Shown: positions 26,450-34,691 of the stretch, one piece after another
How positions within the stretch are numbered: the stretch's first letter is position 1
Layout of the letters: each line of letters opens with the position of its first letter
Source: JADCCX01 sp031378805
Lineage (GTDB): Bacteria > Pseudomonadota > Alphaproteobacteria > Rhizobiales > Beijerinckiaceae
Assembly: GCA_031378805.1 (NCBI GenBank)
Contig: JANNEO010000075.1
Location: 23,894-87,893, forward strand
Length of the DNA stretch: 64,000 nucleotides
Reading direction: 5' to 3'
Notes under the pieces: generated by a model
Seen by the model: only the letters and a program-made list of their open reading frames with translations
What the model was told of the DNA's origin: nothing
The model's database searches: none
Made by a program: the position numbers and the translations under genes

Positions 26450-27382
26450 ATGCAGCCTGTACGGAAACGCTGCGGAACGATCTCCATCGGAGCCGTGTTT
26501 GCGGGGCCCGCTCAGGATGGCGGATTCATGGAGGCCGGGCATAAGGCCTTGTTGCGCGCTGCGGCGGACTTGGATGCGACTGCGGTGTTTGTCGATGGCG
26601 TGCCGCCGCGACGTGACGCGCTTGGCGCGGCGCTTCTGGCACACGCGCGGGCTGGGCACGATCTCATCATCGCCCATGGTGGGCAGAACAACGAAGCGGT
26701 TCTCGATGTCGCAAAGAAGTTCCCGGAAACCGCATTCGCAGTGACTCAGGGGCAGGTCAGCGCCGCGAACGTAGCAAGCTTCGACGTGATGCAGGAGCAT
26801 TCCGCCTTCCTCGCAGGCATCTTGGCCGCCCTGACGACGCGGACGGGCGTCGTGGCGCATCTCTCGGGTATCAAGGTGCGGCCGGGCCTCAAGGGCCGCG
26901 CCGCCTTCGCGCATGGTGTGCGCCACGCGGATGCAGGCGTCCGGTTCATGACGACCTTCTGCGGTCATCAGGACGACGCGAACATGGCCGAGGCTGCGGC
27001 GCGCGACTTGATCGCAGCGGGCGCAGACCGCCTGTTCACGATGCTTAACTCCGGCCGGGCCGGCGCCATCGCTGCTTGCAGGGCGTTTGGTTGCCAGCAG
27101 ATCGGCAATGTCGACGATTGGACCCACAGGGAGCCCGACGTGTTCATCGGCTCCGCGCTCGCTGACGTGGGCATCGGCGTCGCGCGCGCCATCGAGGATT
27201 TCGCCCGGGGGACGTTTCCCGCAGGTGAAATCCGCCACATCGGACTGGAGAGCCCTGGTGCGGTTGGATTGGCGCTGCACCCCGATGTCGAAGCGTCTGT
27301 GCGCGAGGCCATCGCCACCGCGGCGGACGCCATCCGCTCGGGACGGCTCGTCGTCGATGTCGAGCATCACGAGGCTGCGTGA
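26450..27382 (+). CDS. BMP-family (PnrA/Med-like) ligand-binding protein without signal peptide
   Basis: The protein has 310 residues. Family stretches are SIGAVFAGPAQDGGFMEAG, HDLIIAHGGQNNEAVLDVA, EHSAFLAGILAAL, VRHADAGVRFMTTFCGHQDD and PDVFIGSALADVGIGVARA. BMP proteins are periplasmic receptors for purine nucleosides or similar ligands. This one starts MQPVRKRCGTIS with no signal peptide or lipobox, so as read it would be cytoplasmic. It is the only plus-strand gene within a minus-strand transport cluster and ends 11 bases from the convergent binding-protein copy 2. No BMP-type permease is present. Confidence 0.85.
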   Translation: MQPVRKRCGTISIGAVFAGPAQDGGFMEAGHKALLRAAADLDATAVFVDGVPPRRDALGAALLAHARAGHDLIIAHGGQNNEAVLDVAKKFPETAFAVTQGQVSAANVASFDVMQEHSAFLAGILAALTTRTGVVAHLSGIKVRPGLKGRAAFAHGVRHADAGVRFMTTFCGHQDDANMAEAAARDLIAAGADRLFTMLNSGRAGAIAACRAFGCQQIGNVDDWTHREPDVFIGSALADVGIGVARAIEDFARGTFPAGEIRHIGLESPGAVGLALHPDVEASVREAIATAADAIRSGRLVVDVEHHEAA

Positions 27383-27393
27383 CCGCATGGGCA

Positions 27394-28446
27394 TCAACCG
27401 CGGCCCAGTGAACGGATGCGCTCGCTGTCCGGCGGCAGGAAGGAACGATCGAAGACTTCGGTGACGGACGGCTTGCGCGGCAGCGCCTTGGCCGTGACGA
27501 CGAGATCGATCAGGCGAGACAGGCGAGCGTCGTCCATATCACCGATGCCAAGCCGCGCACCCTCGGGATGCGCCATCTCACTTGCGAAAGTGCCGACGAG
27601 GCGTGTGCGGTTGATGTCGCGCGATGCCGTCGAGCTACGCTTGACGACGGCGTCGATAGCCGTGTCCGGGTTGGCGATCGCATCAGCGAGCGCACGGTTG
27701 AACGCACGCACTAGCCCCATCAACGCCGCCTTGTCGCCATAAAGCGGCCGCGTCACGAACAGCGCGTTCCCGTACATGTCCGGCAGATGATCGGCGTAGT
27801 TGAGGAAGCGGAGCCTCGATTTGCCATCGATGCCGAGCGGTGCGATGGATGCAATGATGGTGTTGACGAAGCCGAAGACGCCGTCGATCCCGTTGCCGCC
27901 CAGCATTGCGGCCACCTGCGAACCCATTGCCTGGTCGTCTTTGACCACACGCACCCGGCTGGCATCGATGCCGGTCGCCTTGGCGAACATGTCGAAGGTA
28001 ATGAGTGCCGCATCCGTGCTGTGGCCCGAAATGGCGCGGCGCTCGAAATCCTTCGGGGTCCGTACGGGCCCGGCCGCATCGACCGCGATGGTGAAGGGCA
28101 CCGAGTTGAACGTGGTCCAGATGGCTACCGGGCCTTCGTTCGGCGGGCTCATGGCAATGGCCTGGATGAGCGCCGTGACGTCGCCATAGCCAGCGTCGAA
28201 GGCGGGCGGCACGACCTTGGGTACGATGGCGGCCGCTCCATCTCCAGGGAAGAACGAGACATCTAGGCCGGCTTCACGCAGGTAGCCCTTGTCCTGGGCG
28301 AGCAGCAGGAACGACACAGGTCCGCTGTAAGACGTGTTGAGCAGGAGCTTCACGGTCCTGCCCTGCGCTTTCACGCCAGTCGAAAAGGACGCAAGCGCGG
28401 CCCCCGCCACTGTCTTGGTGGCCGCGCGTCTGGTGATTCCACACAT
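27394..28446 (-). CDS. NMT1/THI5-type ABC binding protein, copy 2
   Basis: The protein has 350 residues. The N-terminus (MCGITRRAATKTVAGAALAS) is a twin-arginine-like or Sec signal, with cleavage near VKAQG. The mature part shares with copies 1 and 3 the stretches NTSYSGPVSFLLLAQDKGYL, FDAGYGDVTALI, AAGPVRTPKDF, GVFGFVNTI, MAHPEGARLGIGDM and FDRSFLPPDSERI. It lies 21 bases after copy 3 on the same strand. No permease or ATPase gene for an ABC system is in the window, so it must work with components elsewhere or as a receptor. Confidence 0.9.
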   Translation of the reverse strand: MCGITRRAATKTVAGAALASFSTGVKAQGRTVKLLLNTSYSGPVSFLLLAQDKGYLREAGLDVSFFPGDGAAAIVPKVVPPAFDAGYGDVTALIQAIAMSPPNEGPVAIWTTFNSVPFTIAVDAAGPVRTPKDFERRAISGHSTDAALITFDMFAKATGIDASRVRVVKDDQAMGSQVAAMLGGNGIDGVFGFVNTIIASIAPLGIDGKSRLRFLNYADHLPDMYGNALFVTRPLYGDKAALMGLVRAFNRALADAIANPDTAIDAVVKRSSTASRDINRTRLVGTFASEMAHPEGARLGIGDMDDARLSRLIDLVVTAKALPRKPSVTEVFDRSFLPPDSERIRSLGRG

Positions 28447-28467
28447 GATGTCTCTCCTCCTGCCCGA

Positions 28468-29517
28468 TCAGCCCGCAAGACTCGTGATCCGCTCGGCTGC
28501 GGGCGGCAGGAACGAGCGGTCGAAGATCTCGCCCAGCGCCGGCGTGCGCGCCAATCCGTTGGTGCGGGCGACAAGCTCGATCGAGCGAAGGAGCCGCGCC
28601 TCGTCGACATCACCGATGCCAAGGCGCTTGCCCTCGGGATGGCCCATCTCGATATCAAGGGTTGTCTGCAATCTCAGCTTGTCGACCGCGTGACGCACCG
28701 CCGCGTCGCGGCGGATGACGGCGTCGATGGCTGCGTCCTTGTCCTTCAGAACGTCGGCAAGGCCCCGGTTGATGGCGCGGACGAGCGCCGCAACCGCCCG
28801 TGGCTCCTCCCGGATCATGCGCCGCGTGGCCATCAGGCAACTTCCGTAGAGGTCCGGTACATGGTCCGCGTAGTTGATGAAGCGGATGCGTTGTCGCGCA
28901 TCGATGCCTGCCGAGGCCATGGCGGCGGTGATGGTGCTGACATAGCCGAACACGCCGTCGAACTGGCCGGCCAGCATGGCCTCCACCTGCGCGCGCATCG
29001 ACCCGCTGAAAGTCTTGATGGCGATGCCGGCCGGGTCTGCGCCTGTCTTCGCGCAAAACGCGCCGAAAGTGCGCAGCGCCACATCTGTGGCGTGGCCGCT
29101 AAGCGTCGCGCCTTTGAGGTCAGCGGGTCCCTTGATCGGACCGTCCGCCCTGACCGCGATCGTCGACGGCGAGGCGTTGAACATCATGAACACGCCGACC
29201 GGCGCATCACCTGCTCCGCGCGCCGCGACTTCGATCAGGGAGTTGACGTCGCCGTAGCCAAAGTCGAAGCCCTGCGCCACCATGCGCGGTGCTGCGGTGA
29301 AGGCCCCTTCACCTGTCGTGAAGGTGATGTCGAGACCCGTTTCGGCCAGATATCCTTTGTCCTGCGCGAGAAGCAACCAGGCCTGTGGGCCAGAATAGGC
29401 CGTGTTGAGGATCATGGTCGCCTTGCGCGCCGACTGCTGAGCGCGAAGGGAGCCAGGAAGAGCGCAGAGAAGCGATGCGGCCCCTCCCAGCAAATGTCGG
29501 CGGGCGAGGGTCAGCAT
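28468..29517 (-). CDS. NMT1/THI5-type ABC binding protein, copy 3
   Basis: The protein has 349 residues from the ATG at 29517 (MLTLARRHLLGGAASLLCAL), a twin-arginine-like signal peptide with cleavage near LRAQ. An upstream ATG at 29535 is also in frame. The mature part contains NTAYSGPQAWLLLAQDKGYL, FDFGYGDVNSLIEV, GQFDGVFGYVSTI, MGHPEGKRLGIGDVDEARL and FDRSFLPPAAERI. It is the first gene of the minus-strand set and divergent from the LysR gene at 29711, which probably controls it and copy 2. Confidence 0.9.
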   Translation of the reverse strand: MLTLARRHLLGGAASLLCALPGSLRAQQSARKATMILNTAYSGPQAWLLLAQDKGYLAETGLDITFTTGEGAFTAAPRMVAQGFDFGYGDVNSLIEVAARGAGDAPVGVFMMFNASPSTIAVRADGPIKGPADLKGATLSGHATDVALRTFGAFCAKTGADPAGIAIKTFSGSMRAQVEAMLAGQFDGVFGYVSTITAAMASAGIDARQRIRFINYADHVPDLYGSCLMATRRMIREEPRAVAALVRAINRGLADVLKDKDAAIDAVIRRDAAVRHAVDKLRLQTTLDIEMGHPEGKRLGIGDVDEARLLRSIELVARTNGLARTPALGEIFDRSFLPPAAERITSLAG

Positions 29518-29684
29518 GATCGCACCCTTTCGCAAGGGGGGACTTGGCTAACAGGGAATGCCCCAGGCGGGTGAATGGCTCCAGGTAGTCCGCTCATATC
29601 GCCATCTCCGTTGAGAGTGTCACCTGAATGCGCCCGCTTGATTGTTGCCGTCCATAACAACTTGGGCAATGCTGCGTGCTGTTT

Positions 29685-29701
29685 TTTCGAATGGTCCGAA
29701 A
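29685..29701. promoter_or_regulatory. Candidate LysR-type binding site
   Basis: TTTCG-AATGGTC-CGAAA is a perfect 5-bp dyad with a seven-base spacer, ending 9 bases before the LysR start codon and partly overlapping its ribosome-binding site (GAAAGG at 29698-29703). It lies in the divergent region shared with binding-protein copy 3. Autoregulation through this site is plausible but unproven. Confidence 0.35.
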
Positions 29702-29710
29702 GGCTGACAT

Positions 29711-30667
29711 ATGGGTGAGCGGCTTTTCCCAACTGCGCTTCGCTGCGTCGATCATGTCGCGCGGTGCGGCTCGATCCAGGCGGCGGCGAAGGAGCTAAAC
29801 GTCTCGGCCTCGGCGATCGACCGACAGATTTTACTCCTCGAAGCCGATCTTGGCATCGCCCTGTTCGAGCGGCGGCCGCGAGGCATGCGGCTGACGGCGG
29901 CAGGCAATGTCGTGGTCGCGCTCGCGCGGCGCTGGCACGGGGAGGTTCGCAGGCTGGCTGCCGAACTCCGGGCGGTCCAGGGTCTCAACCAGGGCCATCT
30001 GCGGCTGATCGCCATGGACAGCCTCGTCAATGGCGTACTGCTCACCATCGTGGAACGGCTCGGCCGCGAGCATCCGCTCATCACTTTCGAGGTCGAGATT
30101 GCGACCACAGACCAGGCGATGAGCGCATTGCTCGCTGGCGAAGCGGACATCGGCCTCGTCTTCAACCTGAAGCCGCATCGCGAACTACGCGTCGTCTGGT
30201 CGACCGAGCTACCGCTCGGATGCGTAATGGCACCCGGTCATGAACTGGCGCGGGAGCGTCAAATCACGCTTCAAAGGGCGACGAGCTTTCCGATCATTCT
30301 GCAGGCGCGGTCGTTGGTGATCCGGCGCTACCTCGAAGCCCGGCACGACTGGCTCTTCCAGTCCGACCAGCCGCCCATCTCGACAAATTCGCTCCAACTG
30401 GTCAAGCAGCTGGCCCGGTCGGGCCGGTTTGTGGCGCTCACCTCCGAGCTGGATGTCGCGCCGGAACTTCTGGACCGTTCGCTTGTCTTCATTCCGGTGC
30501 GCGATAAGGCAGCCGACCCGCAGACCATCAGCGTTGCGACATGCGCGAGCCTGCCACTGCCTCAAATCGGACGACTGGTCGCTGACATCATGGCCGCCGA
30601 GACGGTCGCAATGCTCGAAGACGTGAGACAGCGCCCCCGAAGCGACACCGTACCTGCACCGGCATGA
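29711..30667 (+). CDS. LysR-family transcriptional regulator
   Basis: The protein has 318 residues. The helix-turn-helix is clear (CVDHVARCGSIQAAAKELN, then VSASAIDRQILLLEADLGIA), and the effector domain follows from about residue 92 (GHLRLIAMDSLVNGVLL). It is divergent from the binding-protein copies 3 and 2, so it most likely regulates the transport cluster. Its GC-rich codon use matches that cluster. The ligand is unknown. Confidence 0.92.
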   Translation: MGERLFPTALRCVDHVARCGSIQAAAKELNVSASAIDRQILLLEADLGIALFERRPRGMRLTAAGNVVVALARRWHGEVRRLAAELRAVQGLNQGHLRLIAMDSLVNGVLLTIVERLGREHPLITFEVEIATTDQAMSALLAGEADIGLVFNLKPHRELRVVWSTELPLGCVMAPGHELARERQITLQRATSFPIILQARSLVIRRYLEARHDWLFQSDQPPISTNSLQLVKQLARSGRFVALTSELDVAPELLDRSLVFIPVRDKAADPQTISVATCASLPLPQIGRLVADIMAAETVAMLEDVRQRPRSDTVPAPA

Positions 30668-30745
30668 AGGAGGATGAACTCGCAAGGCTCATTTCGCGCT
30701 CAACACAGTTGAAACCCTTTAGGCCTGCTGCCGGTTTCGTGGAAC

Positions 30746-31246
30746 TCAATCTGAGTGGTTGATGAAACCGAGGCAGCCAACGTCTGCTTTGGAGCTGACC
30801 GAACCCAGCAATGCCCGCTTTGGGCGGATGAGATAGATTTCCTCGGTGGGAGAGTAAGGCGGTTCAGGACCAATGTCTGTGTACTCCGTGGTCAGCAGAT
30901 GGCGGGGATTGTAACCAACCTCTGCCATCCGCTTCAGTCCGTCGGGAGTCTCGAGGTAACGGTTGTGCGAGGCATTGAATGCGGTGTCGTAATACTCGTC
31001 CCGATAGGCTTTCGCGTTCTCGGGCTTCCAGAGCGAATGCAGGACATCCAGCGGTCGGTCGTGGGCATTGACGACGACAACCTTCTCGATCACGTCAAAG
31101 AGAATAACCGGCGCGGCATTCGGGCTGTCAATCAACATCGTGGCGATCTTGCCGGGACCATCACCACGCCAGACCAGGGAGAGCCCTGCTAGCAAACCCG
31201 CAAGGTGAATTGGGCTGGAGAAATAGGTGCCGACGCTCATGCACAC
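30746..31246 (-). CDS. Hypothetical protein
   Basis: The open frame gives 166 residues; an internal Met (position 3) may be the real start. No signal peptide or membrane segment is convincing. Recognisable features are a hydrophobic strand pair (PVILFDVIEKVVVVNAHDR), an acidic-aromatic part (YRDEYYDTAFNASHNRYLE) and a C-terminal region with PPYSPTEEIYLIRP. I do not recognise the family and the frame could be a truncated protein. It lies at the right border of the accessory block, before the tRNA gene. Confidence 0.5.
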   Translation of the reverse strand: MCMSVGTYFSSPIHLAGLLAGLSLVWRGDGPGKIATMLIDSPNAAPVILFDVIEKVVVVNAHDRPLDVLHSLWKPENAKAYRDEYYDTAFNASHNRYLETPDGLKRMAEVGYNPRHLLTTEYTDIGPEPPYSPTEEIYLIRPKRALLGSVSSKADVGCLGFINHSD

Positions 31247-31525
31247 CAGTATGGCGGATTGAACGCCAAAGCGTCCTGCATCTGACGCCGTCTCGTCTCA
31301 GTCATATTGTCGAAGAGAGGGAAGGATTTCACCTCATCGGGATAGCCATGCTAGCAAACGCGCAGCCTGATTGATCCACGTTCAAGCTGATCGATACCTT
31401 TTGGCAGTTTGCCTTATGGGGGCCTTCTGTCCAACTCCGTTAAATGAAGATAGTCACGAATTGGTCACGAAAATCAGAATCGTAAAAACAGAAGGAATTT
31501 TCTTCAATTATTTCAGTACTTTGAT
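31247..31525. other. Intergenic stretch between hypothetical gene and tRNA-Pro
   Basis: About 280 bases that become AT-rich toward the tRNA. No gene, integrase remnant or copy of the tRNA 3' end was found. It may hold the transcription end of the tRNA gene, but no strong hairpin with a T run is visible. Confidence 0.45.
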
Positions 31526-31603
31526 TGGTCGGAGCGAGAGGATTTGAACCTCCGACCCCTAGTCCCCCAGACTAGTGCGCTAACCAGGCTGCGCTACGCT
31601 CCG
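31526..31603 (-). tRNA. tRNA-Pro (anticodon GGG)
   Basis: The minus strand folds into a full cloverleaf. The acceptor stem is CGGAGCG/CGCTCCG, the D-arm GCGC/GCGC, and the anticodon stem CTAGT/ACTAG with loop CTGGGGG, giving anticodon GGG for proline. The T-arm is GGAGG/CCTCT with loop TTCAAAT. The 3' CCA is encoded (complement at 31526-31528). Confidence 0.97.
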
Positions 31604-31713
31604 ACAATGGTTCGAGGCTATAGGCGATGCGTTTGGGTCTGGCAACGCATCACGGTGCAAAATTCGCGTATTGCCGATCAATGCCAAAAAGTCGGTGAGG
31701 GTCTGAATATCTG

Positions 31714-32175
31714 TCAGGCCGCGCGGAAGGCGGCGATCTGCCTGCGGCATTCGAGAAGTTCGGAAAGTGCTGCCTCCAGCCGGGCGCTTGCAGAGGGCGG
31801 CATTGGCGCAGCGCGGGTTTCTGGCCGGGACATGGCGGCGGTTGCCATTGTGTTGCGAGGCGTAACCACAACCGGTCCTGGTGCAACAGTCGCTGAAGAC
31901 GTTTTCCAGGCGGATTGGACGGCCTTAACACCCTGCTCCTTGATGATCTTCTGCACGCCCTTGATGGTGTAGCGCTCGGCATGAAGAAGGTGCTTGAGGC
32001 CGCGCAGAAACTCGACATCATCGGGGCGATAATAGCGGCGTCCGCCACCGCGCTTCAGAGGCTTGATCTGGCTGAAGCGGGTCTCCCAGAAGCGCAGCAC
32101 ATGCTGGGGCAGGCCAAGATCATCGGCAGCTTCGGAAATCGTGCGGAAAGCGTCCGGTGCCTTGTCCGATGTCAT
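31714..32175 (-). CDS. MerR-family transcriptional regulator
   Basis: The protein has 153 residues (start MTSDKAPDAFRTI). The N-terminal winged helix is that of MerR proteins: FRTISEAADDLGLPQHVLRF, WETRFSQIKPLKRGGGRRYY and RPDDVEFLRGLKHLLHAERY. The C-terminal half is Ala/Pro-rich, with a final helix. This MerR type sits downstream of ihfA in many alphaproteobacteria and has no settled target. It follows ihfA by 28 bases and is followed by tRNA-Pro. Confidence 0.92.
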   Translation of the reverse strand: MTSDKAPDAFRTISEAADDLGLPQHVLRFWETRFSQIKPLKRGGGRRYYRPDDVEFLRGLKHLLHAERYTIKGVQKIIKEQGVKAVQSAWKTSSATVAPGPVVVTPRNTMATAAMSRPETRAAPMPPSASARLEAALSELLECRRQIAAFRAA

Positions 32176-32203
32176 GCGCAAGCTCCCTCAGCACGCTTCA
32201 GGA

Positions 32204-32536
32204 TCATTCGTCCTCATCCGCCATTTCGAGGCCGTTGATGCGGCCCTTGAGCACGTTGGACGCCTTGAACACCATGACCCGTCGCGGCGTGATGGGCACT
32301 TCGACGCCAGTCTTTGGGTTGCGCCCTACCCGCGCACCCTTGGATCGCACGATGAACGAACCGAACGATGACAGCTTGACGTTCTCGCCGCGCTCGATGG
32401 CATCGGAAATTTCACCCAGGATCAACTCGACGAGGTCGGCGGATTCTGTACGAGACAGGCCAACCTGTTTGTAGACAGATTCTGCCAGATCGGCACGTGT
32501 CAGTGTCTGGTTCGCCACGGATGACCCCGCAATCAT
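32204..32536 (-). CDS. ihfA: Integration host factor subunit alpha
   Basis: The protein has 110 residues from MIAGSSVANQTL. The HU/IHF fold is clear: LTRADLAESVYKQVGLSRTE, GEISDAIERGENVKLSSFGS and the DNA-binding arm RVGRNPKTGVEVPITPRRVM. It bends DNA as a heterodimer with IhfB, affecting transcription, replication and recombination. It is in the conserved alphaproteobacterial order with merR after it. In this genome a DUF808 gene separates it from fabH. Confidence 0.95.
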   Translation of the reverse strand: MIAGSSVANQTLTRADLAESVYKQVGLSRTESADLVELILGEISDAIERGENVKLSSFGSFIVRSKGARVGRNPKTGVEVPITPRRVMVFKASNVLKGRINGLEMADEDE

Positions 32537-32698
32537 CGGTTGAATTCCGTGAGCGACAAAACGACCTGCCCGCAGACTCAACACTATCTCTCTGAATTCA
32601 TGACGGTATTCGGGTCAGCGGATGCGGTCAACCCGAAATCGGCTCGATGCGCGGCAAGAGAGGCGGGAGCAAGCTGGCAACTCCGACTTCACGAAGCA

Positions 32699-33634
32699 CT
32701 ATCCTGCTATCGCTCGGAAGGTATTAACACCTTTCTCCACCAGGAAGCCGATGAGTATTCCAAAAACACCCGCGAGAGCGGCATTGAGAAACCAGTCCAC
32801 GAAACCCTTGAACGGGCCCGCAAAAGCAGCAACCGCGCCTGCGATGATCTGGCTCCCGTGCTCCAGCCCGGACCAGCCATAGCCTGCGAGACTGTGAATG
32901 ATGATCCCGCCGCCAACCCACACCATTGCCAGCGTGCCGATGATGCTCAGCAGGCCAAGCAAGCCGGGCATCGCCTTCACCAAGCCGAGACCAAGCGGCT
33001 TCAGCGCGCCGTCCCGTCTGGCCAGCGCAACACCAAAATCATCGGCCTTCACGATCAGAGCAACAGCGCCGTAGACGAAGGCAGTGATACCAAGACCTAC
33101 GACGGCAAGCACGACAGCCTGCGTCGTGAACGTTGCAGTTGCGACGCTGGCCAGCGTGATCGCCATGATCTCGGCGGAGAGGATCATGTCCGTGCGGATA
33201 GCACCTGCAACCTTCTCATCCTCAAGCGCTTGGCTGTCACTGGCCGCAGGCAAAGGCCCGGACACCATTGATTGGTGTGGAAACACCATCTCATGCAACT
33301 TTTCGTACCCTTCGAAGCAGAGATAAGCACCACCAATCATCAGCAGCGGTGTGATGGCCCAAGGCGCGGCATAGTTCAGCAACAATGCTCCCGGCAGCAG
33401 GAAGATGAGCTTGTTCTTCAGCGAACCCCAGGCGATCCTGCCGACGATGGGCAGTTCCCGATCCGATGCGAAGCCCACGACATAGCGCGGCGTCACTGCC
33501 GCATCGTCGATGACAATACCGGCGGCCTTGCCGCCGGCTTTCACCGCTTGTGCTGCCACATCATCAAGCGAGGCCGCCGCGACTTTGGCAATTGCCGCGA
33601 CATCGTCGAGTAGTGCCAGAAGTCCGCCGCTCAA
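32699..33634 (-). CDS. DUF808 (YedI-like) membrane protein
   Basis: The protein has 311 residues. The start is a TTG at 33634, reading MSGGLLALLDDVAAIAKVAA as homologues do, with GGAG about 8 bases upstream; an ATG further up (33670) adds 12 unlikely residues. Family stretches are TPRYVVGFASDRELPIVGRI, AWGSLKNKLIFLLPGALLLN and GGAYLCFEGYEKLHEMVFPH, followed by several C-terminal membrane helices. The inner-membrane protein has no established function. It sits between fabH and ihfA on the same strand, interrupting a widely conserved order. Confidence 0.88.
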   Translation of the reverse strand: MSGGLLALLDDVAAIAKVAAASLDDVAAQAVKAGGKAAGIVIDDAAVTPRYVVGFASDRELPIVGRIAWGSLKNKLIFLLPGALLLNYAAPWAITPLLMIGGAYLCFEGYEKLHEMVFPHQSMVSGPLPAASDSQALEDEKVAGAIRTDMILSAEIMAITLASVATATFTTQAVVLAVVGLGITAFVYGAVALIVKADDFGVALARRDGALKPLGLGLVKAMPGLLGLLSIIGTLAMVWVGGGIIIHSLAGYGWSGLEHGSQIIAGAVAAFAGPFKGFVDWFLNAALAGVFGILIGFLVEKGVNTFRAIAG

Positions 33635-33709
33635 AACTGATCTCCAGAGCTGAATTGACGAAGAAAACAAAAACGGAAAGATATGGTGGATTATGCGGAC
33701 AAGCGTCCC

Positions 33710-34684
33710 TCACATCCTCACCAGCACGCTCCCCCATGTAAATCCGCCACCCATGGCCTCCAGCAAGACGAGTTGGCCCTGTTTGATGCGCCCGTCCTTC
33801 ACCGCCGTGTCCAGCGCAAGCGGGATCGACGCTGCTGATGTGTTGCCGTGCTTGTCCACCGTGATCACCACCTTTTCAGGGGGAATGCCCAGCTTGTGGG
33901 CGGACGCGTCGATGATACGCTTGTTGGCCTGGTGGGGCACAAACCAGTCGATATCGCTGGAATTCAAGCCCGTCGCGGCATAGGCCGCCTCGATCACGTC
34001 GGTGATCATGCCCACGGCGTGCTTGAAAACCTCCTTGCCCTGCATCCGCAGGTGACCGGTGGTCATGGTGCTGGACGGGCCGCCGTCCACATAGAGCTTC
34101 TCGCGGTGGCGACCGTCGGAGCGCAAATGCGCGGTGAGCACGCCACGGTCGCTCATATCGCCGGTGCCGGGTGCGGCTTCCAGCACCACCGCCCCTGCCC
34201 CGTCGCCGAAGAGCACGCAGGTCGTGCGATCCTCCCAGTCGAGGATGCGGGAAAAGGTTTCCGCCCCAATCACCAGGGCGCGCTTGTGCATACCGGTGAT
34301 CAGCATCGTGTTGGCGACGCTCATGGCATAGACGAAGCCGGAGCAGACGGCCGCGAGATCGAAGGCCGCGCCATGCGTCATGCCAAGGTTGAACTGGACC
34401 TGCGTTGCGGTCGCGGGAAAGGTGAAATCGGGCGTTGCTGTGGCGACGATGATGAGATCGATGTCCGCCGCCGTCACCCCGGCATGGGTCATCGCAGCCT
34501 TTGCGGCCCGCGTGGCGAGCACTGACGTTGTTTCCTCGAAGCCACTGGCGATGTGACGCTGGCGGATACCAGTGCGCTGGGTGATCCACTCATCGGTCGT
34601 ATCGATCTGCTTGGCGAGTTCATCGTTGGTGACGATCTTGGCAGGCAGAGCGCTTCCCGTGCCGCGAATGATGGAGCGAAGCAT
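33710..34684 (-). CDS. fabH: Beta-ketoacyl-ACP synthase III
   Basis: The protein has 324 residues from MLRSIIRGTGSALPAK. The catalytic triad is visible: Cys in FDLAAVCSGFVYAM, His in WFVPHQANKRI and Asn in KHGNTSAASIPLAL. It condenses acetyl-CoA with malonyl-ACP to start fatty-acid synthesis in the cytoplasm. It begins 7 bases after plsX, as in most bacteria, giving a coupled plsX-fabH pair. Confidence 0.97.
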   Translation of the reverse strand: MLRSIIRGTGSALPAKIVTNDELAKQIDTTDEWITQRTGIRQRHIASGFEETTSVLATRAAKAAMTHAGVTAADIDLIIVATATPDFTFPATATQVQFNLGMTHGAAFDLAAVCSGFVYAMSVANTMLITGMHKRALVIGAETFSRILDWEDRTTCVLFGDGAGAVVLEAAPGTGDMSDRGVLTAHLRSDGRHREKLYVDGGPSSTMTTGHLRMQGKEVFKHAVGMITDVIEAAYAATGLNSSDIDWFVPHQANKRIIDASAHKLGIPPEKVVITVDKHGNTSAASIPLALDTAVKDGRIKQGQLVLLEAMGGGFTWGSVLVRM

Positions 34685-34691
34685 GTTGGTG

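Noticed and set aside
31526..31603. tRNA-Pro as proven integration site of a genomic island
   Set aside because: I found no second copy of the tRNA 3' end near 19-22 kb and no integrase gene; only the position is suggestive, so it is listed as a weak finding.
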